64,000 bases of DNA from Paraburkholderia bryophila (GCF_013409255.1 NZ_JACCAS010000001.1:2604001-2668000); one strand, 5' to 3'; positions 26,076-35,012 are shown, counted from the first letter of the stretch. The notes: generated by a model from the sequence alone, not told the origin. Numbers and translations: made by a program.

Positions 26076-26654
26076 TTGGATCCTATCGACGAAGCAATCC
26101 TGTTTTTCCTTCTCACGGTGACGTTTGCGGGGCGTAGTCAGATAGACCCCCAGATACGTGCGTTACTTATTGATACGAGCGTCGCGGACATCGTCGCGCG
26201 CGACGACAACGTAACGGTTCAGGAAGCACGCGGCTTTGAGGAGAGATACGCAGAGTTCGTTCGGCGCCTAAATGACCGGATGGTTCGGACGGGCATATCG
26301 CAACTGAGTGGCCCGCTTGGAATTCATGATGAGCCGGGGTTGACGCGCAACCTGTCTTTTGTCTCAACGAGACAGGACGACAGGTCGGTCATCCAAACGA
26401 TAGAACGAACGCTACGCGAATGGCTGCAACGCCGCGCTGACGATCAGGCCGGCGTTCCGGCTACATCTCAAACTGTTCTGCCTGGTGCTGGAGCGGAGCT
26501 CCCCGTGCGCGGGTCAGTTGCGGAGCCGTCGACTAGGAATGAAGCACTTGCCACCGTTTTTTCAAATACTGCCAAATTCGCTACCGACCCCAATGTCGGC
26601 GTTGTCAGCTTCGATAGGCTGAAAGAAATTTATGAGCGTGAAACAGGTGTCTGA
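26076..26654 (+). CDS. Unknown protein coupled to the FAD/NAD(P)-binding gene
   Basis: No ATG is in frame near the 5' end. The TTG at 26076, with GAGG about 8 bases upstream, is preferred and gives 192 residues; the TTG at 25974 would add 34. The N-terminus has one hydrophobic helix (AILFFLLTVTF, about 7-17), followed by a helical soluble domain with TIERTLREWLQRRADD, a low-complexity Pro/Ala/Thr linker (about 130-160) and a C-terminal helix DRLKEIYERETG. The end overlaps the FAD gene by 23 bases. I do not recognise the family. Confidence 0.6.
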   Translation: MDPIDEAILFFLLTVTFAGRSQIDPQIRALLIDTSVADIVARDDNVTVQEARGFEERYAEFVRRLNDRMVRTGISQLSGPLGIHDEPGLTRNLSFVSTRQDDRSVIQTIERTLREWLQRRADDQAGVPATSQTVLPGAGAELPVRGSVAEPSTRNEALATVFSNTAKFATDPNVGVVSFDRLKEIYERETGV

Positions 26655-28062
26655 CGAGAACAAGGCAACTGCCGGATGGTTTCCTCTGGTCGCTCACAAA
26701 ATCGCGGTCCGGACGTTTGATCTAAGCACGGGTCTAAATTATGTAAGCATCAAGGACCAGATAGTCCGGGCTTGCGCACTCATTGACAGTTTGGCGGAAG
26801 CACGGATTCTCAGACCGCAAGCGGGGACTCCCTCCTATGAATATGACCTTATCGTAGTGGGAGCCGGCGCGGCCGGGGTGAGCGCCGCATGGCGTGCCGA
26901 CTGCTATGGAGCCAATACACTGCTTGTCGAAAGTGGCGCGGAGATGTTTTCGGTACAACGCCGGTGTACCCACCGGCATGTTTCCATGTCGATGTACGAC
27001 TGGCCCGAAATCTTCGCAACATCGGGCGCCTTTCCGTCCCTTGGTGGACTGCCCGTCGTCTCATCAACTCCTGAAAAGCTCGCCGAAAGCGGATTTCCGT
27101 GTGTTGCAGCCCCTGGACCGCCAAAGAGGGCAGCAGATCTAGTCAAAGAATGGGATGCCCAGCTTCAGAAATTTCCCCTGAAATGCGAGCGGCGTTTTAA
27201 TACGCATGCGACGCCTGTGCCACCTGGCAAACACGGAGTGCTGTCGGACAGCTCTGGTTATGTGATGGTCACTCTCTCGACCGCGGGCAGCGAGAGCCAA
27301 GTGTTCTCATCGAACGTCGTGTTCGCCACAGGTATCGGTGTTGAGCGAAAACTGAATGGCGGCTATGCCTCACCGCCCTTCTGGAGCGATGACGAACGTG
27401 CACCGTGGCTGCCTGGAGCCTCACTCCCTGGCGAGACAGTTGTAGTGTCCGGTGCAGGAGACGGCGCCATCCAAGACGTCATCAAATCGCTGCTCGTGAT
27501 TCATGACGGTGATCTCATCCCGGTGGCCGAGTCTCTTTTCCTCAAGAAAGAGATGACAGCAGTCAAATCGAGAATACTGGCGATCGAGCGACATGCCGAG
27601 CGCCAGTTGCTCTGGGGAGTGCACGAGAATGATGTATTCAGGGCAATGCAAAGGTCCTACTGCGCAATCGTTAATGAAATTCAGCCCAGCCGCATTCAGA
27701 AGTGGAAGAAGCAATACCTAAGGCCTGTTGGTCCATCGGTGAAATGGGTGATGATCGAGCCCAAGGTCTTCACAAAAACGTATCCACTCAATCGACTGTT
27801 GGCTTCAGTACTGTCACGTGAGGAGTTCACTCCGCGCATGACGTTCGTGCAGGGCAAGCTGGCTGACATATCCAAGAACCCGATGTCCGAGTTTTGGACC
27901 TGTTTTCTGGAAGATGGCGCGACGCTCACGTCAGACTACCCACCGATGCTTCGTCATGGCATTGAGGTGAACGTAGAGAATGGCCATGACGATGAAGACC
28001 TGAAAACGCTTCGAGCGGCGATCTCAAGAGCACCAGTCCCATTTAAACCATTCGATTTCTGA
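26632..28062 (+). CDS. Unusual FAD/NAD(P)-binding Rossmann-fold protein
   Basis: A 476-residue protein. An N-terminal helical extension (about 1-70) precedes a dinucleotide-binding motif YDLIVVGAGAAGVSAAW with GxGxxG at 77-82. A second glycine-rich motif, VVVSGAGDGAIQD, lies at about 269-281, as in two-dinucleotide flavoproteins. Between them FATGIGVERK resembles the ATG element that closes the FAD site. The C-terminal 170 residues match no oxidoreductase I know. The ATG overlaps the upstream gene by 23 bases, implying coupled translation. Placement between an OLD-type unit and an FRG gene on a mobile island suggests a conflict or defence role rather than metabolism. Confidence 0.75.
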   Translation: MSVKQVSDENKATAGWFPLVAHKIAVRTFDLSTGLNYVSIKDQIVRACALIDSLAEARILRPQAGTPSYEYDLIVVGAGAAGVSAAWRADCYGANTLLVESGAEMFSVQRRCTHRHVSMSMYDWPEIFATSGAFPSLGGLPVVSSTPEKLAESGFPCVAAPGPPKRAADLVKEWDAQLQKFPLKCERRFNTHATPVPPGKHGVLSDSSGYVMVTLSTAGSESQVFSSNVVFATGIGVERKLNGGYASPPFWSDDERAPWLPGASLPGETVVVSGAGDGAIQDVIKSLLVIHDGDLIPVAESLFLKKEMTAVKSRILAIERHAERQLLWGVHENDVFRAMQRSYCAIVNEIQPSRIQKWKKQYLRPVGPSVKWVMIEPKVFTKTYPLNRLLASVLSREEFTPRMTFVQGKLADISKNPMSEFWTCFLEDGATLTSDYPPMLRHGIEVNVENGHDDEDLKTLRAAISRAPVPFKPFDF

Positions 28063-28570
28063 CCGTCACGAAAGCCCGAATTGCGTTGCTTGTTCATCTG
28101 GAACGCTGTTCGATAGTTACCAAAGAAGGTGTCGCATCGCACGTCTATTACAAAGTTTCGGATTTGCATACATAAACGCGCGTTACATCAGACAACCTTG
28201 ATATCACCTAGAAAAGCATTCGCGGAGAGCCGCAGTTTCTTTGCGACGAGTGACCGCCAGGGCGTCGGCCGCCGGAGATTTTTGCTTGCGGGACTACGTT
28301 CAGAAAGACGGTGACGCCACAATGCGGTATCGTTCCGAACCTAGCCGGATGTGCCACCACAACCACTGTGGATTGGACGCTGTCTGCCGTCGAAGCCGCA
28401 GGCTAAGTCCACATACTCATCCGAGAAGCAGAGCGTTAACCATCGGATGGGGTATCGGAAAAATGCCCGCCTCGGGGGACTTGTTCACAATTACAAGGCA
28501 AAATGTCGGGCTGGCACAAACCGTCTAAACGGTTCGCCACGCAAGGGGAAATCTAACCGATGGGAATCGA
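28063..28570. other. Intergenic region before the FRG gene
   Basis: This 508-base stretch is less GC-rich than the core chromosome and contains only short frames without start signals. It presumably holds the FRG promoter. No repeat or terminator was recognised. Confidence 0.4.
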
Positions 28571-29320
28571 ATGACCGATACGGAACAGGAGCTTTGTTCG
28601 TTTGAAGATGTGCGCGCTGTCTTGAAAGATATCTCTCTTGATGACGGCCACTACTTTCGTGGCGAGCGGCGCAACGACTATTCGTTGATCCCCAAAATTG
28701 GTCGGCTAACAAGTGAGCCGAAGGAGGCGGAGCCCGGGAAACTAATCCTTGATCTCCGGTACCCAGTCACTGTAGTCGACGAGCGTGAAGCCTTTCGACG
28801 ATTTAAAGCCGCCGCACGCCCGCATCTTATCTCGCCACCAAGCGATGATTGGGACTGGCTGGCACTCGCGCAGCATCACGGGCTACCCACTCGTCTTCTA
28901 GATTGGACAACAAATCCACTTGTTGCGTTGTATTTTGCTATCTCCGAATTTGCGGATGATTCTTGGTTGAGGAATGAGAGGGCAAATTCGCCAAATTACA
29001 ACGGAGGCGCCGCATTTTATGTCATGCGAGTCAAACATCAGCCTCTCGACACAAAAAATTGCGATCCATTCACTAGCGACGGCTTGTTCTTTCCAAGTCA
29101 CGTTAGTCCACGAATCACTTCGCAAGGCGGTCTCTTCTCGATTCAGCAAAAGCCACATGCAGCATTGCGGTGGGGCCGAATAAGAAAGTTTCATATTCCG
29201 TTCTCGGCGAGAATGGATATAAAACGTGAACTTGCTCTCTTTGGGATGACACATAGCTTTATCTATCCTGGACTGGAAGGAATCACCAAGGATTTGCAGG
29301 AGCGTATTAACAGCTTTTGA
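28571..29320 (+). CDS. FRG-domain protein
   Basis: A 249-residue protein named for its Phe-Arg-Gly motif, here HYFRGERRNDYSLIPKIGR at about 27-45. Further family features are WLALAQHHGLPTRLLDWT (about 97-114), NPLVALYFA immediately after, and QGGLFSIQ (about 180). FRG domains are widespread in islands and prophages and have been linked with ADP-ribosyltransferase-like or effector roles, but activity here is unproven. It stands alone, with no coupled partner. Codon use and base composition are noticeably more AT-rich than in neighbours, suggesting separate acquisition. Confidence 0.85.
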   Translation: MTDTEQELCSFEDVRAVLKDISLDDGHYFRGERRNDYSLIPKIGRLTSEPKEAEPGKLILDLRYPVTVVDEREAFRRFKAAARPHLISPPSDDWDWLALAQHHGLPTRLLDWTTNPLVALYFAISEFADDSWLRNERANSPNYNGGAAFYVMRVKHQPLDTKNCDPFTSDGLFFPSHVSPRITSQGGLFSIQQKPHAALRWGRIRKFHIPFSARMDIKRELALFGMTHSFIYPGLEGITKDLQERINSF

Positions 29321-29531
29321 CGACCCATTACTCATTCGAAAAATTACACCGTGATCTCATCGCCGGAGGTGAGATCACAGCAACGCGCAGAAAGCTGCCG
29401 CTCTGCAAATCAGCTGGCTGGCGGCCGTTTTGCGTCCGACATGAGTCAAGCTCCGAAGCCGCGCTGTGGCTGCGCGAGTGGCTGCGATGATTCGCGTCGA
29501 TGAGATCTAGCTGGCACTCGATCTGCTGGAC

Positions 29532-29729
29532 ATGCAAGCCGGCTTCGACACGGCGCTGGCGCGCGAAGTGAAAGTGTCCGAACGAAGCGCCCCTTCCTGG
29601 CTGGATGTCAATGGCGTGGTCACGTATGTGTACATGGAAGTCTCGACTGCTGTTGGCCTGAACGCCGCCGTGATCGACAACAACAACTACCTGATGGTCG
29701 GCGTCCAAACCACCGCACCGCAGTATTAG
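29532..29729 (+). CDS. Small hypothetical protein or gene remnant
   Basis: A 65-residue frame (starting MQAGFDTALAREV, ending GVQTTAPQY) directly followed by a perfect rho-independent terminator, which argues that it is the end of a transcribed gene. In-frame sequence upstream of the ATG (LALDLLD) looks coding but soon meets a stop. It could be the surviving 3' end of a longer gene. No family is recognised. Confidence 0.35.
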   Translation: MQAGFDTALAREVKVSERSAPSWLDVNGVVTYVYMEVSTAVGLNAAVIDNNNYLMVGVQTTAPQY

Positions 29730-29739
29730 GGAGGTCTAA

Positions 29740-29780
29740 AAGACCACCTACCTCTCATGGGGTAGGTGGTCTTATTTTTT
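29740..29780 (+). terminator. Strong rho-independent terminator
   Basis: Arms AAGACCACCTACC and GGTAGGTGGTCTT pair perfectly over 13 bp around an 8-base loop and are followed by ATTTTTT. Confidence 0.85.
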
Positions 29781-29857
29781 GCAGCCGGATTCACGAAGGC
29801 CGACGACTCGATCTACTGAATCGCACATCGGCGGTGAAGCCGCGGTGCGCAATACAC

Positions 29858-30205
29858 CTACGCTTTACTGCGACGCATCGCTTCTCGTACCTGCGAGACA
29901 TCCTCTGCAGGCTGACCGGTGACTGCTATCGCCTCACGCTCCTGCTGGATCTCTGCGAGCCAACTCTTGAAAGTGACAGGCGCAATACCGAAGCCCCTGT
30001 CCTTCAGCTTCCGGATGATTCGTGCATGAGATACGCCTGCATCAATCAGTTCCTGAATGGTCTCGTACATATCGCGAAAATGTTGCCTCCTGGGATCGCC
30101 GCGATGCTCAGATAGCAGGCCGCGTAGTGCGGCAATATCCTCTTTCAGATCATATTGCATGGGGACTTTCGATGCCGTGGGTACTCGGTTCACATTCGGT
30201 CGCAT
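29858..30205 (-). CDS. Small TraK-like helix-turn-helix protein
   Basis: The ATG at 30205 has GGAAGG just upstream; an ATG four codons earlier is the alternative. The 115-residue product has a segment at about 55-90 (IQELIDAGVSHARIIRKLKD, then VTFKSWLAEIQ) that follows the spacing of TraK-like and related small plasmid DNA-binding proteins. It may bind a transfer or replication origin nearby. It is the last gene of the minus-strand satellite-like set. Confidence 0.6.
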   Translation of the reverse strand: MRPNVNRVPTASKVPMQYDLKEDIAALRGLLSEHRGDPRRQHFRDMYETIQELIDAGVSHARIIRKLKDRGFGIAPVTFKSWLAEIQQEREAIAVTGQPAEDVSQVREAMRRSKA

Positions 30206-30401
30206 GGGGCCTTCCATCTGCGTTCATAGTGTGTTCACGGATCGCTCTCGCTCCGATCGCAACTTGCGATTTCCGTAATAAATCTGAAAAAATCGGCCTT
30301 ACGGGCGCGTATCCAAAACAATCCTCCAAGCGCACACGTACCTTGCGGATTGTTGGGGATATGGCACGCGCGGGCCACATCATTTTTTTCGCGCCTTTAT
30401 T

Positions 30402-31673
30402 TCAAATTCCGGAAGAATCGCTCGCCGTCGGCTCAACGCCTCTGGTACGGGGGCGACCACGTTTTTGCCCGGTCAGCTCCTTCATCTTGCCGTGCAGGAA
30501 CATTTGCGACTTACCTGCATGCTTGATGCGCACGAGCTGTGTTACCTTCGCGAAATAGGAAACTGCCGTCCACAGATGCTTGCGCTTTTCGGTATCGTAG
30601 TGATCGATCAACCCAACGCCGACGTTCTTATACTTCCCTTGCGCTGCCTTCAAGTTGCAACTGAACGCGTACCCTCTGCCCTTCGTAATATCTTCCTGCC
30701 AATATTTGGCGATCTTCAGCGAGTACCCTACATCATCCTGCACCTTCGATCCGTCGAAGAAGAAGCACACGTGAAAATGGTGTCCAGCATCCCGTGAATA
30801 CTCGATGCGGCCGACGTAGCCGACCAGATGCTTAAATATCGAGCGCTTGCCTTTCATGTTCTGCTTCAGGTGCCACCAGTCTTCCTGCAGCTCTGCAAGA
30901 CTGACCCATCGCGGAATTTCTTCGTGATGGACAACACCGTTCATGAAGGCTTCATGTTCACGCTCAGAACGACCTTGCATGGCGTCACGACGCTCTATTG
31001 CCTCCTCGATACTGGCACACGCCGTCTTGTGATACTCGAAAACCATGTCTACGACCATGATCCTTGCAAACCTATCGAATAGGTAGTTCAAGTAGGTGAC
31101 GAGGTAGTTCAGATTGTTTTTGCCATTGCTTTTCCAGTCGCTGATACGCTTCCTGATCTTGACCCTCCGGGCTTCTTCGCGCAGCGCCAGTACGAAGTCG
31201 TTCGCCATCTCGGCAAAGCGTGGATCGACGTCTCGCCTGTCATCTTCACCGAAATCACCGCCGATCCAATCGACATGCGAATACTGGCTGATCTCGTGCT
31301 TGCGATACTGCTCAAAGAAGAATTCTAGATCAGGGGAATACGAGAGCGATGGATCGCAGAGGCGAGCATACGCAGCCAGCCTCTTGATGTCGTAGGCCAC
31401 GCTCCGCACATCGACACGACCGCTGCTTCTGACCTTGTAGGGCAAAGCATCGCTGTCGAGTACTTTCTTCATGAAGGTGATGAGGGAATGCAGGTGTGCT
31501 GCATTGATCGGGATCTTATACGCTTTACCGTCTGTTCCGCGTATCTGGTTGGTCACTGCTGATAGCGTAGCAGTAGCATGCTCCATGTCTTCATCATGAG
31601 CTTCTGCATGACTTTTCCTATCGTGACGATCCTGTTGATCGTTCTTTCCATCATATAGTTTTGTTTGATACAT
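30402..31673 (-). CDS. YagK/YfjJ-type (inovirus Gp2-like) replication protein
   Basis: A 423-residue protein with AAGGAT 8 bases before its ATG. The C-terminal half carries a YagK_YfjJ_C domain: EYSRDAGHHFHVCFFFDGSK (about 290-310), an H-x-H-x metal site like that of HUH replication proteins, then YWQEDITKGRGYAFSCN. YfjJ and YagK belong to the E. coli CP4-57 and CP4-6 prophages. The family is thought to include replication initiators of small phages and satellites, but direct evidence is limited. The N-terminal 60 residues are charged and look disordered. Confidence 0.75.
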   Translation of the reverse strand: MYQTKLYDGKNDQQDRHDRKSHAEAHDEDMEHATATLSAVTNQIRGTDGKAYKIPINAAHLHSLITFMKKVLDSDALPYKVRSSGRVDVRSVAYDIKRLAAYARLCDPSLSYSPDLEFFFEQYRKHEISQYSHVDWIGGDFGEDDRRDVDPRFAEMANDFVLALREEARRVKIRKRISDWKSNGKNNLNYLVTYLNYLFDRFARIMVVDMVFEYHKTACASIEEAIERRDAMQGRSEREHEAFMNGVVHHEEIPRWVSLAELQEDWWHLKQNMKGKRSIFKHLVGYVGRIEYSRDAGHHFHVCFFFDGSKVQDDVGYSLKIAKYWQEDITKGRGYAFSCNLKAAQGKYKNVGVGLIDHYDTEKRKHLWTAVSYFAKVTQLVRIKHAGKSQMFLHGKMKELTGQKRGRPRTRGVEPTASDSSGI

Positions 31674-31885
31674 AATTAATTATCCTTATTAAATTATTGA
31701 TATCGGTTATTGGATGTGATACTTGTGAACCCATCTATTAACCACGTTCAATAACCAAAATTCGTGCTGGCTCAAGCACGGGGGAATTCGCCGACGATCG
31801 AGCGGCAAACCGCTGCCTTTTTCCGTGCATTTATGCTTCTGACTGATATGCTCAAACATGCCGACCAGCCACGGCAGCAAAATGA

Positions 31886-33319
31886 TCAGCGGATGCCGCC
31901 GCGCCCCAGTACGTTCACCAGATCATCAGGCCGGATCAGGTTGACGTAGCCATCCTTGACATACACCTGATCTCGCCTGCAAAGCGAGCCCAAGGCCGTA
32001 TTGAATTGCATCGGGCTGACTAGGCCAATATTGAAGGCTTCGTCACGCAGAACCCGTTGCGCGATCTTGTCCCGCACGCGCAACTCGTAGAACAGGAACT
32101 CGAAAAGTCGATCGGCGTCCTTGTGAGCTTTATCCAAGTTCTGCGATCCGGCATTGATCAAGCGAGAAAAATTGTCGAAGCTCCACAGGGCAATTTCCTC
32201 CGCGCATTCGATGCGCTCCGGCGAGATAGGACCGTCCTCGTCATCGAATTCATGATGGCGGGCAGCATGCCGGATGATCTGTTCGGGCAGCTTGTCGAGG
32301 CAGGCTCGCTCACTGTCGCTCATTCCCTCGCGGCTAATGCTGTTCACGCGGCGCTCAGCGTTCTCAAATGCGCGGCAGGCTCGTGACGAGAGCGTCAAAA
32401 CCTTGCGCCCCTCCCAGCCTGTTTCTTGCAGGCGCACCTGCTCGTGGAAAAAGTGCGTTCCTCGGTCGAGGAATTTCTGCAATTCGGCGATTTCGGAAAT
32501 CGCCGGCCTGTTCTCTGGCGCGGGTTCGACCATCGATTCGTCCACGACGTACCACAAGAAGCGCCCTGCCAAACCACAGTTGAGAAAATGCTTGCCCGTG
32601 GGTGTCTGAAAGAACTCCTGTAGCGTGAGGTTCTGGATCGGTAGGATCGTCGTGATCGCGGGCTGAATCAGTTGCACGCCCGTGCCTTTACGCGAGTAGC
32701 TGGTCGCGACGCCGCTCCATGACGAGCACATCAATCCGGCCAACGTCTTATCCAGTTGACTCAATAACGCGCGACCTTCATCCGAGTACACGAAGATTGC
32801 CCTATTGAGTTCCACTTGGTCGATAACAGCGGAGTACGTAAAATTCTCAAGGCGACGAGGCGGGGAGGGAGGAGCCTTGGGACGATTGCGTTCGAGATCA
32901 ATCAGCCGGTTAGCAAGTGCGTCATCCCGGGGAAGTCCCTTGGCGGCCCGCTTGCTGATCCCGCGCTCAGTGCCGGAGTAGTCAGCTTGCCATGCCGTCA
33001 TACGGCCTTTGTGTTCTTGCCACGCGGAGAGCGTCGAAGCATCGTGCGCAGCTACCGCGCTGGCGCGATGTTCGATGAACGGCCGGCTCGCCGGCGTTTT
33101 GCCGGCGCTCGACGGAGCGCATACCGTAACGTATGTGCTGGAATCGAGGAGCGTACCGTCCGGCGTCTTGACAACCGCGCATGGTCCAGCGGCCTGAGAA
33201 ACATAACCGTCCATGTAGCCAGCCGCCGGGATTTCAAAGGCTGCTGTACGTGCCCATGCTTTAATGATGGCTCGTTCCGTTGACGACAGCGCGTGCAGGG
33301 GGAAAGGATTGCCTTGCAT
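31886..33319 (-). CDS. DUF3987 family protein
   Basis: The ATG at 33319 overlaps the stop of the excisionase-like gene by one base (TGATG), giving 477 residues. A P-loop-like segment CAPSSAGKT lies near residue 70, and EGRALLSQL and the LQEFFQTPTGKHFLNCGLAGRF block fit DUF3987. Such proteins replace replicative primase-helicases in many satellites and ICEs, so a role in element replication is likely, although no activity can be shown. The C-terminal 90 residues form a winged-helix-like end. Confidence 0.75.
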   Translation of the reverse strand: MQGNPFPLHALSSTERAIIKAWARTAAFEIPAAGYMDGYVSQAAGPCAVVKTPDGTLLDSSTYVTVCAPSSAGKTPASRPFIEHRASAVAAHDASTLSAWQEHKGRMTAWQADYSGTERGISKRAAKGLPRDDALANRLIDLERNRPKAPPSPPRRLENFTYSAVIDQVELNRAIFVYSDEGRALLSQLDKTLAGLMCSSWSGVATSYSRKGTGVQLIQPAITTILPIQNLTLQEFFQTPTGKHFLNCGLAGRFLWYVVDESMVEPAPENRPAISEIAELQKFLDRGTHFFHEQVRLQETGWEGRKVLTLSSRACRAFENAERRVNSISREGMSDSERACLDKLPEQIIRHAARHHEFDDEDGPISPERIECAEEIALWSFDNFSRLINAGSQNLDKAHKDADRLFEFLFYELRVRDKIAQRVLRDEAFNIGLVSPMQFNTALGSLCRRDQVYVKDGYVNLIRPDDLVNVLGRGGIR

Positions 33320-33591
33320 CACGCAGCCTCCGACTGTGCGGCGAAGACGTGCGGCCACTTCAAGCGGCGATTCGCGAGCTTCAGTGGCCGGATGCCGAAA
33401 TAGCTACCGGTCTGCGCATACCGTTTGCGGACCGATTGCGCTTTCACGCCATTCAGCTCGGCGAATTGGTCGGTATCATCGGTGAAGCGGCTGACCGCAT
33501 CGAGGTCGAGGCAGTCCGTTGGACGGATCGATGAAAGGCCTTGCGGCGTCGAAAATGCGGGATTGTTCAGCTGGACCATGTTGGACTCCAA
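33319..33591 (-). CDS. Excisionase/AlpA-like DNA-binding protein
   Basis: A 90-residue protein. Its central part reads GVKAQSVRKRYAQTGSYFGI and RPLKLANRRLKWP, the turn and wing ending common to excisionase-type MerR/AlpA small HTH proteins. It is translationally coupled to the DUF3987 gene. AlpA in the CP4-57 prophage controls excision, and by analogy this may regulate excision or the replication genes of this element. Confidence 0.72.
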   Translation of the reverse strand: MESNMVQLNNPAFSTPQGLSSIRPTDCLDLDAVSRFTDDTDQFAELNGVKAQSVRKRYAQTGSYFGIRPLKLANRRLKWPHVFAAQSEAA

Positions 33592-33768
33592 TGGGAGCCA
33601 CGCAAAAGGTCGTGTTTAGGCGCCGCCCGCGTGCCGATTTCCGCAGTCAACGCCGAAACACTTCGCCATGCGTGGCGTCGTAGATCGGCATTGACATGAT
33701 CGACTGGGGTGCTAGTGGGGCCGCAAGGTGGGGAGGTGGGGTATTTTGCCCACGACTCACAGGTGAAG

Positions 33769-34788
33769 TTACCTTTTGAAATTGCCTTTGTTGACGACTG
33801 TAATCAGTCCATCTCTACTTGCCGATATCCATGCCTCGTCAAACGGATCATCCCCCGCGCCGAATCGATCTAGGTGGTTAGCTTTACACCATAAACGGAT
33901 TTTGTTCTTGTGCCCTTCTGGCTGGCCCACCGAGATTTTTCTTGGATCAATTCCCAGCGCTTTCGCACCCGCTTGTATGGCTTCGATCTGCTTCCTACGT
34001 CGCTCGCCGTATTTGATCAGTTTGGAGGGATCATCCGGACCTACTGAAACTTGCATGCCGAGCCCTTTCTCGCCAGTCATTTCACTGGCATTGACCGACT
34101 GCTCGAACTGCACCCTCAAGCTCGGCATGTCATCGCTGTTCACACGTAGCATTTCAGCTCTAGCAATGCCGCCATCTGTTGTCAAAGGGAACGCCGGAAC
34201 CCAAGCAATCCGAGTGGCCAAGGATTCGATCCGTTCAGCCAGCCTCGCGACCTGTCCTTCCGGCCACCTGATTTTCAATTCGGCAAGATGCCGCTTTACC
34301 CGGTCCGGGCAAATATAGCCCTCGGGTCTCGCTGACTGCTCTACCTTGACCTTCTTGACGTCAGCGGGATGCAGGATTTCGTATTCGCCATATTGCAGCC
34401 TGTCCTGAAATATTGGCGCAACGCCATCCACGCGCCCCAACAAGCTGGCGTGCGGAACGCCACGCTCAGTCACCGGCCACACATACAGCCCTTCATGCAA
34501 CACCGGCACATAAAGCTTCAGCTTTCCGGTTACCCCTTTCTCTAGCAAATCATCCGGCTCACGCCCCAGCTGTTCAGCGGCATCTACTACGGTTAGATAG
34601 GCGCGCTTGGCCGGCGCATCTGTCTGCCTCAAGAATGCCAAGGCCTCTTGTTGCCGTACCTTCGCTTGCTCTTCTTTCGCGGCCAATGCTTGGGACTTTA
34701 CCTTTTCCCATCCCGCTCGGCCCACTCTCAGATCTAGCTCCATTTGAGGGGCCGGCTCTGACTGGCGATTGTTTTTGCCTTCATCCAT
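33769..34788 (-). CDS. Unrecognised protein at the tRNA end of the island
   Basis: A 339-residue protein. The N-terminus (1-60) is charged and helical (AALAAKEEQAKVRQQEALA-like). A segment at 60-150 (VVDAAEQLGREPDDLLEKG, then TERGVPHASLLG) resembles a small HTH or excisionase-like fold. The C-terminus contains GLGMQVSVG and DPRKISVGQPEGHKNKIRLW. It occupies the place where an integrase would be expected next to the tRNA, but the Arg-His-Arg-Tyr signature of a tyrosine recombinase is not visible. No function is assigned. Confidence 0.55.
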   Translation of the reverse strand: MDEGKNNRQSEPAPQMELDLRVGRAGWEKVKSQALAAKEEQAKVRQQEALAFLRQTDAPAKRAYLTVVDAAEQLGREPDDLLEKGVTGKLKLYVPVLHEGLYVWPVTERGVPHASLLGRVDGVAPIFQDRLQYGEYEILHPADVKKVKVEQSARPEGYICPDRVKRHLAELKIRWPEGQVARLAERIESLATRIAWVPAFPLTTDGGIARAEMLRVNSDDMPSLRVQFEQSVNASEMTGEKGLGMQVSVGPDDPSKLIKYGERRRKQIEAIQAGAKALGIDPRKISVGQPEGHKNKIRLWCKANHLDRFGAGDDPFDEAWISASRDGLITVVNKGNFKR

Positions 34789-34860
34789 AACGACATCATC
34801 CAGCGGGAGCAGAACGGCAAGGCGGTGGAAGCTTGACGTGGATCTGCGAGGTCTAAATCT

Positions 34861-34908
34861 GGTTACATACCGGTTACATCAACCAGAAAAATGAAAAAGG
34901 GTTACAGG
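34861..34908. repeat. Repeated GGTTACAT/GGTTACAGG motifs beside the tRNA
   Basis: GGTTACAT occurs at 34861 and 34872, with a spacing of one helical turn. The related GGTTACAGG at 34900 is part of the tRNA terminator. Closely spaced direct repeats beside an attachment site resemble recombinase arm-binding sites, but this is a pattern match only. Confidence 0.4.
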
Positions 34909-34925
34909 AAAATTACCTGTAACCC
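34899..34925 (-). terminator. Rho-independent terminator of the tRNA-Ala gene
   Basis: Arms GGGTTACAGG and CCTGTAACCC enclose seven bases. Read on the minus strand, the stem is followed by TTTTTCATTTTT. It lies 12 bases beyond the tRNA 3' end. Confidence 0.82.
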
Positions 34926-34936
34926 TTTGAATTCTT

Positions 34937-35012
<76 letters not shown>

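Larger units (their letters stand above)
29321..29857. other. Gene-poor stretch with possible gene remnant and a terminator
   Basis: Apart from a 65-codon frame and the strong terminator listed separately, nothing in these 537 bases is supported. The frame shows the GC-rich codon pattern of a real gene but has no upstream gene, so it may be the 3' end of a lost gene. Confidence 0.4.
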
